In this document: piece by piece, positions 58,440 through 64,000 of the stretch
How the letters are laid out: every line of letters starts with the position of its first letter
How positions within the stretch are numbered: the stretch's first letter is position 1
Assembly: GCF_015686695.1 (NCBI RefSeq)
Contig: NZ_JADPMR010000001.1
Span: 1,798,001 to 1,862,000 of the forward strand
Length of the DNA stretch: 64,000 bases
Origin: Vibrio nitrifigilis
Lineage (GTDB): Bacteria; Pseudomonadota; Gammaproteobacteria; Enterobacterales; Vibrionaceae
Direction of reading: 5' to 3'
Notes under the pieces: model-generated
What the model was told of the DNA's origin: nothing
Database searches by the model: none
What the model saw: only the letters and a program-made list of their open reading frames with translations
Program-made: the position numbers and the translations under genes

Positions 58440-59024
58440 TTATATTACGTACTCAACATTGTATTTTACTTTTGAATGGATAAAGCCTAGGTGCTTTGAT
58501 AGCACTTTATCCCATTCGGATAAAAGATCCGACACATAAACATCGTGAAATACATCACCCTGATCATGATTTGCTGAGTAACCACTGACTTTACCTATTT
58601 GTAAAGCATGCCTATCCAAAATGAAGCTATGTTCAGTTTCTCCCCGACCACCACGATTGGCTCCATGTGCAGCAAAACTATTACGAATATCGAAGACTTT
58701 ACATTGACGCAATTCGTTAGCATCAAAGCTAATCCCCATCTTTCTAAGAATGACTAATATAGCTTGTTGCTGCATATAAATTGAATTTAAAACACCATAA
58801 AAATATAGGTACAACTCACCAAATGACAGTTCATTGCTACGTGCGACAAATGCATGCTTAGCTAGTTGAGTATCTTCTAACATATATAAGCTATCAATTA
58901 CGGAGTTATAGTCGCTGCTATTTGTAACTGAGACTATTGGGTAAAGTTCTTCATCGAGGTCAATTTCAATTGCCACATCAGATATCATTTCGCGAACAGA
59001 GTCGATTAAATCGTCAATATCCAC
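58440..59024 (-). CDS. HEPN-like cassette protein
   Basis: A 194-residue protein, MDIDDLIDSVREMISDVAIE (start codon GTG), with FYGVLNSIYMQQQAILVILR and VFDIRNSFAAHGANRGG. The RNSFAAH run is the R-N-x4-H pattern of HEPN-fold RNases. The start at GTG 59024 follows GGAGGATAAAA; the reading before it is attC. Cassette attC is split by the IS110 element, so the cassette may no longer be mobile. Function inferred only. Confidence 0.7.
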   Translation of the reverse strand: MDIDDLIDSVREMISDVAIEIDLDEELYPIVSVTNSSDYNSVIDSLYMLEDTQLAKHAFVARSNELSFGELYLYFYGVLNSIYMQQQAILVILRKMGISFDANELRQCKVFDIRNSFAAHGANRGGRGETEHSFILDRHALQIGKVSGYSANHDQGDVFHDVYVSDLLSEWDKVLSKHLGFIHSKVKYNVEYVI

Positions 59025-59040
59025 TTTTATCCTCCGAGTG

Positions 59041-59165
59041 ATATAACGCCCTGTTAAGGGGTGAGCAACGCAATACCGAAGCCGCCGCATACCACCTTAA
59101 ACACTAAAACCAACGCATAGTGAAAATGCCACGCGTTGCGAATCCCTCTTGAACAGTTTGTTAAA
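59041..59165 (-). repeat. attC site, family A
   Basis: ATATAACGCCCTGTTAAGGGG, GCAACGCAATACCGAAGC and GCGTTGCGAATCCC, ending AGTTTGTTAAA at the stop of the PhzF gene. Third copy of the near-identical VCR-like family. Confidence 0.9.
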
Positions 59166-59925
59166 TTGCTATTTTCCGTAGCTTTGCATTTGCTGACAAC
59201 ACGATTAAGTCACCTGAAATACGCCTTACGCTAAAATAGCCACCTGACGACGAAAGTTGGTGTACCTGAAGTGAATCTGAGTCAAGCCTGTCAAACCAGT
59301 ATGGAGCTAAAGAGCATTGAGCAGAACCTGTCGCTAGATCTTCAGATATACCAATTTTGGGCGCAAAATATCTTAAAACGTATCCATTTTCGCCATTCGC
59401 TGCAGTCACGATTACAGCATGGTACTTACCAAGCTGCTTAAAACGCATATCATCAGGCTTAAAAACTCTTACAGATTCTATTGAGGGCAAGACTATAACT
59501 AGGTCTCGAGTTGAAAATACGTCAATAGCATCAACCGCCAAATCCGCTATTTCTGGTGGAACGACACATGTTTCACCTTTCCAGCTAGGCAACTCAAGAG
59601 TATACGCACCATTCTTTTTGGCAATTGAGACGTCTCCGTATTTGCTACTGAAAAGTACACTATCGAGTTTGTACTTAGAAATAATTGCAGCACCAGCCCC
59701 TAAGCTGCCATGCCCACACAGGTTAATTTCCCCATCCAGCGCAAACCAACGAATGTGATATTGTCCATTAATTTTGATAACAAAAGAGGTAACTGGAAGT
59801 CCTGCTTCACAAGTTATTTTCTGTAACTCTTCATCAGAAAGCCAACTATCAAGCTCTAATACACCACAAGGGTTACCAGAAGCCGACTCACCAACAAACA
59901 CATCATATGTTTCTAATTTGATAAT
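59161..59925 (-). CDS. PhzF-family protein, start unusual
   Basis: About 254 residues if it starts at the ATT at 59925 (IIKLETYDVFVGESASGNP), the normal PhzF beginning; the first conventional start, GTG at 59901, would drop the first strand. GAGGG-TGG lies just before the ATT. Motifs: VGESASGNPCGVLELD, LCGHGSLGAGAAIIS, and GISEDLATGSAQCSLAPYW. Family isomerase, substrate unknown. Followed by a family-A attC. Confidence 0.8.
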   Translation of the reverse strand: MIKLETYDVFVGESASGNPCGVLELDSWLSDEELQKITCEAGLPVTSFVIKINGQYHIRWFALDGEINLCGHGSLGAGAAIISKYKLDSVLFSSKYGDVSIAKKNGAYTLELPSWKGETCVVPPEIADLAVDAIDVFSTRDLVIVLPSIESVRVFKPDDMRFKQLGKYHAVIVTAANGENGYVLRYFAPKIGISEDLATGSAQCSLAPYWFDRLDSDSLQVHQLSSSGGYFSVRRISGDLIVLSANAKLRKIAI

Positions 59926-59944
59926 TCACCACCCTCGATTGCAA

Positions 59945-60038
59945 TTTAACGTTGAGCTCAGTTGCGAAATAATTGGCGCTACATTTTGAGAAGCAAAATT
60001 CGTGACAGGTATTTTGTCAATTGAAGCGACTTGTTATA
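59945..60038 (-). repeat. attC site, family C
   Basis: ATTTAACGTTGAGCTCAG, AATTGGCGCTACATTTTGAG and AAAATTCGTGACAGG, ending CGACTTGTTATA. Shares its inner blocks with the sites at 50083 and 51255. Confidence 0.8.
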
Positions 60039-60072
60039 CAAACTTACTATCCATATTGATTTTCTAAATATA

Positions 60073-60288
60073 TCAAATAGAGTTTCCATTCCATTGATGA
60101 TCAGGATCTGGGATAAAAGTTACTCCGCTTCCTATACCATCAGAATCTGCTTCACATGTAGCAATTAACCAGCCACCTGGAATTTTTGTTCGATATGAAT
60201 AACGAGGACCACCTTTATTCTTTAGCTCTTCCCAGACTAAAACTGGTGCGTCAATATCATCATCACCCTTACGAGAAAATAAACCCAT
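60073..60288 (-). CDS. Small hypothetical cassette protein
   Basis: A 71-residue soluble protein, MGLFSRKGDDDIDAPVLVWE, with YSYRTKIPGGWLIATCEADS. It reads like a small beta-rich domain. No family recognised. Intact cassette flanked by attC sites at 59945 and 60316. Confidence 0.65.
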   Translation of the reverse strand: MGLFSRKGDDDIDAPVLVWEELKNKGGPRYSYRTKIPGGWLIATCEADSDGIGSGVTFIPDPDHQWNGNSI

Positions 60289-60315
60289 TCAAAAAATCCT
60301 AACTTAATTTGTTTG

Positions 60316-60423
60316 TATAACGTCTAATTCAATGGTGCATGAACACCATTCTTACAAAGAACAAGTAACTTAAAACCAAGAATGCCAGACGTTATATGCA
60401 TCCATTGCAATTTTTTGTTATAA
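60316..60423 (-). repeat. attC site (108 bp)
   Basis: GTATAACGTCTAATTCAATGG, GGTGCATGAACACC hairpin, AATGCCAGACGTTATATGC, ending CAATTTTTTGTTATAAG at the stop of the next gene. Distinct from families A to C. Confidence 0.8.
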
Positions 60424-60951
60424 GCCTTTTTTGTAAGACTTTGCTAGCGCCTCAAAAATAGTTTTCCTCTTTTGAAGCAACTCCTGCCTTACATTATCCA
60501 TATCACTTTCATTTAACGATTTATTGCCGTCATAATATTTTCTACGCAGATCTTTTAAGAACTCGCCATAATCTCGAACCTGCGTTGATATGTTCGTTAA
60601 TCCTAAGAGCATTAATTTTGACTCAGCCACAGTCAGGCTTTTAAACTGGTCGAACAGTTCGGACTTTGTTCGCTCTAATTCTTCGGAGCGTTTCTCTGTC
60701 AACCCCATGCCTTGTTTGTTATTTCTAACCCATTCAATTATGAGCGCCCAGTAACATAATGAAACATGCGTTACTTCTTCAATATTTGAGCTGACAGATT
60801 CAAGCGAATCATAAAATCGTTTGCGACTCTCCTTTTTACGCTCATTTCGATGGTTTAACCACGTAACTAGAAAGGTACCGATTAAGGTAATAAGGCTACC
60901 TAATCCAATCTTGATCGCCGTATCAATTACTTGTAATTCTGTTACTTCCAT
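60418..60951 (-). CDS. Single-pass membrane-anchored cassette protein
   Basis: A 177-residue protein. One N-terminal membrane helix (AIKIGLGSLITLIGTFLVTW) is followed by a long basic coiled-coil (HRNERKKESRKRFYDSLE) and helical cytoplasmic part rich in Lys and Glu. No family recognised. ATG 60951 chosen; the earlier in-frame ATG at 60999 lies in a poor context. It is the last cassette at the right of the array. Confidence 0.7.
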   Translation of the reverse strand: MEVTELQVIDTAIKIGLGSLITLIGTFLVTWLNHRNERKKESRKRFYDSLESVSSNIEEVTHVSLCYWALIIEWVRNNKQGMGLTEKRSEELERTKSELFDQFKSLTVAESKLMLLGLTNISTQVRDYGEFLKDLRRKYYDGNKSLNESDMDNVRQELLQKRKTIFEALAKSYKKGL

Positions 60952-61318
60952 TTTGCTCCTCAGATCGCTGGGCTTATAACAGTTATTATACTGAACCATT
61001 CTTTGGGAAAGGTTCTGTATAATCTCCCTTACCTTCCCCCTGTGGACAATTTAACTTCCTGATATCTCGTGGTTTACTCGTTTGCTTTATCCACAAGGCA
61101 GAAAAGTACAGAACATGTCTTTATAATCTATCCACAGTAAAAATCCTTATAACTGTATATATGTACAGTTATAAGGATTTTTACACGCTACCGCCCTTCC
61201 GTAAACGAACAATAGGCATAAAACTATAACTGTTGCATATAGTTATACCAAATAACTGTCGTCATTCCCATGACGAATATAGCATTCACGTTCACATTTA
61301 ATGTAAATAAGCTATTGT
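60952..61318. other. Right boundary interval with DnaA-like boxes and ATAACTGT repeats
   Basis: Gene-free. Contains TGTGGACAA (61041-61049, the complement of TTGTCCACA), a perfect DnaA box TTATCCACA (61087-61095), and CTATCCACA (61128-61136). It also has at least five copies of ATAACTGT or its complement (about 60977, 61150, 61164, 61222 and 61250), two within the palindrome at 61139-61182. No integrase gene or attI is evident. TTATAAC at 60975-60980 might be a lone recombination box. Confidence 0.55.
61139..61182. terminator. Long perfect palindrome, possible bidirectional terminator
   Basis: A perfect 19-bp stem: AAAAATCCTTATAACTGTA (61139-61157) with TACAGTTATAAGGATTTTT (61164-61182), six-base loop and T-tracts at both sides. 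It lies between two minus-strand genes, the membrane-anchored cassette protein and the GNAT. Confidence 0.6.
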
Positions 61319-61732
61319 TTATATTCGTTTTTGTAAAAAGTAGCTCACATAGCCAGGAGGTAAATCACTCAGTTCACCAAAAATGTCATACCCAAGCTTT
61401 TGGTAAAATGGTAACGCTTGAAAAGACGTAGTTTCTAAACGAAATCTAGGTATGCCTTTCTCTACCGCATAATCTTCCAATGTTTTGAGTAGCTGCGTTC
61501 CATATCCCTTAGCCTGATAATTTGGGGCAACCCACAAACCATGGACATGTAACCATCCCCATTTTATTTCACCTAAAACTCCCCCAACTATCTGTTGGTT
61601 ATCATTTTTAATAAACGAGGCAATTGTCTCTTTCTCTAAATGGCCCGTATGCATTTCATTAAAGCCGTTAAGGCCTTGTTTCAATATTTCAAAGTCATCA
61701 TTAGATGGTATGGTCGGATAAGTAATTATCAT
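61319..61732 (-). CDS. GNAT acetyltransferase
   Basis: A 137-residue GNAT: QIVGGVLGEIKWGWLHVHGLW, APNYQAKGYGTQLLKTLEDY (acetyl-CoA loop), FQALPFYQKLGYDIFGELSD. Strongly similar in layout to 44315-44731. No attC at its 3-prime end, so it may be chromosomal rather than a cassette. Confidence 0.85.
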   Translation of the reverse strand: MIITYPTIPSNDDFEILKQGLNGFNEMHTGHLEKETIASFIKNDNQQIVGGVLGEIKWGWLHVHGLWVAPNYQAKGYGTQLLKTLEDYAVEKGIPRFRLETTSFQALPFYQKLGYDIFGELSDLPPGYVSYFLQKRI

Positions 61733-61751
61733 TAAGCCTCTTTAAAAAAAA

Positions 61752-61775
61752 AAACCAGCGCCGAAGCACTGGTTT
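61752..61775 (-). terminator. Intrinsic terminator of the aminotransferase gene
   Basis: On the minus strand a 10-bp stem (one wobble) with TTCG loop followed by ten T residues, 27 bases past the stop of the aminotransferase gene. Confidence 0.93.
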
Positions 61776-61801
61776 ATATTCATAGGTAATAAAATTACAT
61801 A

Positions 61802-62800
61802 TTAAGCAATTTTAGTTAACCAATTATGAGTATCGGGTGCTCGACCCCACTGAATATCGTTCAGTGCATTACGCAATTTTGTTGCCATTGGGCCAATGTC
61901 GCCATTACCAACTTTGTAATCTTTACCGTTGTAGATGAAAGTACCAACGGAAGTAAGCACAGCTGCAGTGCCAGAAAGCATGGCTTCAACACCTGGTTTT
62001 GCTGCACGTTCTAGTAGTTCTTCAGTCGATACTTCACGTTCAGAGACAGTCATACCTAAATCTTTAGCAAGAGTAAGAATACTTGAACGAGTTACGCCGT
62101 GTAAGAAGCTTGAATCCAGCGCTTTAGTGATGATTTCGTTACCATCAACCAATAGGAAGTTAGCGGCGCCAGTTTCTGTAATGTAACCATTTGGACAGAA
62201 CAGGATTTGATCCGCTTGATATTTTTCTTTTGCTTCAATTGTTGGGCGCAACGCACTCGCGTAGTTACCACCACTTTTGATCATACCCATGTGAGATGCA
62301 CAGCGCTGACCTTCTTCGTCAAGCAATAAACGAAGTGCGTGTGCACCACCAGCGAAATAATCACCAACAGGAGACAGTAATACATACTGCATTGAGCTAT
62401 TGGATGCAGATGCTGCTTTACCAATTTGTGCTTCAGTACCAATGTGAGTTGGACGAATGTACATAGAACCAGGGCCTTCAGGTACATCTGCCGCAAATTC
62501 AGCAACGATGTCTTTGATCATCTGTTCTAGTTGAGCTTTATTGATCTCTGGTAGAGCAAGAAGTCTGCTACTTTGAGCAAAACGTTCAATATTTTGGTCC
62601 ATTCGAAATACGTGGACGCTACCGTCTTCGTGGCGGAATGCTTTCAGGCCTTCAAAACAAGTGCTTGAATAGTGTAAGACGTGAGCACCTGGATGCAGAG
62701 AAATACTGTCAGAAGGTACGATCTGCGAATCAGACCATTTATTATCCTCGAATGTTGCTAATGCCATCTTAGGCATAAACACGCTACCAAAAGCCGCCAT
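61802..62800 (-). CDS. Branched-chain amino acid aminotransferase
   Basis: A 332-residue fold-type IV PLP enzyme: start MAAFGSVFMPKMALATFEDN, HPGAHVLHYSSTCFEGLKAF, the catalytic Lys in GMIKSGGNYASALRPTIEAK, and ITETGAANFLLVDGN. It transfers the amino group of glutamate to make Leu, Ile and Val. The EGLKAF plus SGGNYA layout is closer to the eukaryote-like BCAT group than to E. coli IlvE. Monocistronic, no leader peptide recognised. Confidence 0.9.
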   Translation of the reverse strand: MAAFGSVFMPKMALATFEDNKWSDSQIVPSDSISLHPGAHVLHYSSTCFEGLKAFRHEDGSVHVFRMDQNIERFAQSSRLLALPEINKAQLEQMIKDIVAEFAADVPEGPGSMYIRPTHIGTEAQIGKAASASNSSMQYVLLSPVGDYFAGGAHALRLLLDEEGQRCASHMGMIKSGGNYASALRPTIEAKEKYQADQILFCPNGYITETGAANFLLVDGNEIITKALDSSFLHGVTRSSILTLAKDLGMTVSEREVSTEELLERAAKPGVEAMLSGTAAVLTSVGTFIYNGKDYKVGNGDIGPMATKLRNALNDIQWGRAPDTHNWLTKIA

Positions 62801-63214
62801 TATAATTTCCTACTAAATAATGTGATAAAAAGATGTTGTGCGATTAAGTGTGGGCAGGCGTTAGATTGGATGTCCATGACTTAATGCAGAAATACTAAAA
62901 CAGATCGCTACGCTAAGAAAGAGCCTTCAAACGATTTATTCGATATTGTTAATAAGTGTTAAAAATAAAGAAAAAACAGTACAAAAAACCAATAATTTAA
63001 ATAATATAAGAATTTCGTATTTTTAAAAACCCGTAGTATTGTGGAATCAGTGGTGCATTCTTCTTCAAAAACGTAAAATTACAGTATTTACCTGGTTACG
63101 ATACAGCCAACTGAATAAAACGTGACACTGTTGATTCGCTATATTAAGTTGGTTATCTAGGAGCATTAGGCTCTAACTCATTCTTTTTATTTATCATTTA
63201 GGCAAGGATAGTTT
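62801..63214. other. Divergent intergenic region
   Basis: About 410 AT-rich bases between the aminotransferase and the GST gene. It should contain promoters for both. I see no gene, clear attenuator or strong palindrome. Confidence 0.4.
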
Positions 63215-63820
63215 ATGAAACTTATAGGTATGCTGGATTCACCTTTTGTCAGACGAGTCGCCGTTTCCCTCGCCATGTATGAGATTGAATTCGAAAGTCT
63301 ACCACTTTCAGTATTTGGTGATTTTGCGCGCTTTTCTGAATATAACCCAGTGGTTAAAGCACCAACTCTCGTTTTTGATGATGGAACTCGTTTGTTAGAT
63401 TCCACACTGATTCTCAATTATTTTGAATCTTTGGCTGACGATTTCCATGCCTTAATGCCATCTGATCCAGCTAAGCTTGCGAGCGATCTGAGTATTCTGG
63501 GGCTCATTCTTGCGGCTAGCGAAAAAGCCGTACAAAACGTTTACGAACATAAGTTACGCCCAGATGAAAAACAACATCAGCCTTGGATTGAGAGAGTGAC
63601 CAAGCAGTTAAATGCAGCGTGTCATGAATGGGAAATAGCATTGAGCAATCGTCCCCTGTCAGAAAAAGCGGATCAAGTGTCAATCACGAGCACCGTTATT
63701 TGGAGTTTTATTCAATTAATGATTCCTGATGTGATTAAAGCCAGTGATTACCCAACCATTAATGCCATCGCGAATCATTTTGAAGCCACCCCAGAGTTCA
63801 AACGCTTTCCACTCAAATAA
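63215..63820 (+). CDS. Glutathione S-transferase family protein
   Basis: A 201-residue GST. N-terminal thioredoxin-like domain MKLIGMLDSPFVRRVAVSLA with Ser9 at the catalytic position, and VVKAPTLVFDDGTRLLDSTLILNYFESL with the glutathione contact DS. The C-terminal helical domain runs from about residue 85. Common in vibrios; the substrate is unknown. Confidence 0.9.
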   Translation: MKLIGMLDSPFVRRVAVSLAMYEIEFESLPLSVFGDFARFSEYNPVVKAPTLVFDDGTRLLDSTLILNYFESLADDFHALMPSDPAKLASDLSILGLILAASEKAVQNVYEHKLRPDEKQHQPWIERVTKQLNAACHEWEIALSNRPLSEKADQVSITSTVIWSFIQLMIPDVIKASDYPTINAIANHFEATPEFKRFPLK

Positions 63821-63850
63821 CCACTTTCGGACTGAATAAACTGCCTAAGA

Positions 63851-64000
63851 TTACTTGGGCAATTTATCGGTAACAAACGAGCGATTACGCGTGGCTAACC
63901 ACATCAATAGCCCCACCACGCCAACCACCAGTTGAATCGTACCCAAATTAGTAATCAGCGAATGAGGGGAAATCGACACCAACACCATCCCTAGAGAGCC
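63851..64000 (-). CDS. C-terminus of a membrane protein (partial)
   Basis: The window ends inside this minus-strand frame. The 49 visible residues end IQLVVGVVGLLMWLATRNRS and FVTDKLPK, preceded by MVLVSISPHSLITNLG. At least one membrane helix close to the C-terminus. The gene continues past 64000. Family not identifiable from the visible part. Confidence 0.6.
   Translation of the reverse strand, partial: GSLGMVLVSISPHSLITNLGTIQLVVGVVGLLMWLATRNRSFVTDKLPK

Noticed and set aside
61139..61182. Palindrome as an attC or attI site
   Set aside because: It is a perfect symmetric stem lacking the bulged unpaired bases and the box layout of attC, and it does not lie at a gene stop.
1..64000. tRNA, rRNA or CRISPR loci
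   Set aside because: No tRNA-like cloverleaf, rRNA sequence or regularly spaced repeat array was noticed by reading; a covariance search was not possible.

Overview
The window comes from a Vibrio main chromosome, close to the replication terminus. The evidence is a Vibrio chromosome I dif-like site (6513-6540), the order FIST gene / hybrid kinase / fnr / uspE / ttcA / potABCD, the norM-ribE pair, small Vibrio-only families (DUF2960, DUF3802, DUF3080), and gene cassettes with VCR-like attC sites. From the sequence and remembered gene orders, a Vibrio metschnikovii-like organism is plausible. The ccoNOQP/ccoGHIS block that usually precedes fnr in vibrios is absent here, and V. metschnikovii is oxidase-negative. 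The species call is an inference.

Layout. (1) 1-6540: right part of an inovirus (filamentous phage) prophage integrated at dif. It holds a Zot-like assembly ATPase, pVI-like and pIII-like proteins, two tiny coat proteins, a DUF1293 protein, a replication initiator and a divergent repressor-like gene whose last codons lie inside the dif site. The left end lies outside the window. (2) 6.7-37.3 kb: mostly conserved backbone. It contains a FIST sensor with a hybrid histidine kinase, Fnr/UspE/TtcA, a Bax-type glucosaminidase, the PotABCD spermidine/putrescine importer, the CobB sirtuin, AmtB with sigma-54/NtrC-like sites, an enhancer-binding-type regulator lacking GAFTGA, molybdopterin-dinucleotide genes (mobA, a mobB-moeA fusion), NagK, TapT-like, a fatty acid hydroxylase, an NlpC/P60 lipoprotein, fructosamine kinase, riboflavin synthase, the NorM pump and a Fic protein. 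(3) 37.5-47.2 kb: accessory run of small enzymes, almost all on the minus strand (GNAT acetyltransferases, ABM monooxygenases, PhzF, cupin, a nucleotidyltransferase and a P-loop kinase), without clear attC sites. (4) 47.2-61 kb: array of minus-strand gene cassettes separated by attC sites of at least three families, with no integrase in view. It is disturbed by an IS200-type element inside a cassette gene, an IS110-family element exactly inside an attC, several shrunken attC sites and decayed genes. (5) 61-64 kb: a GNAT gene, a branched-chain aminotransferase, a glutathione S-transferase and the end of a membrane protein.

The backbone genes cover respiration control, nitrogen, polyamine and cofactor supply. 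The variable half is two kinds of site-specific acquisition (Xer/dif phage and attC cassettes) with IS elements layered on top. The most interesting points are the dif-encoded C-terminus of the phage repressor, the missing cco block, the IS110 element with a structured leader that may target attC, and two cassettes encoding HEPN-like proteins.
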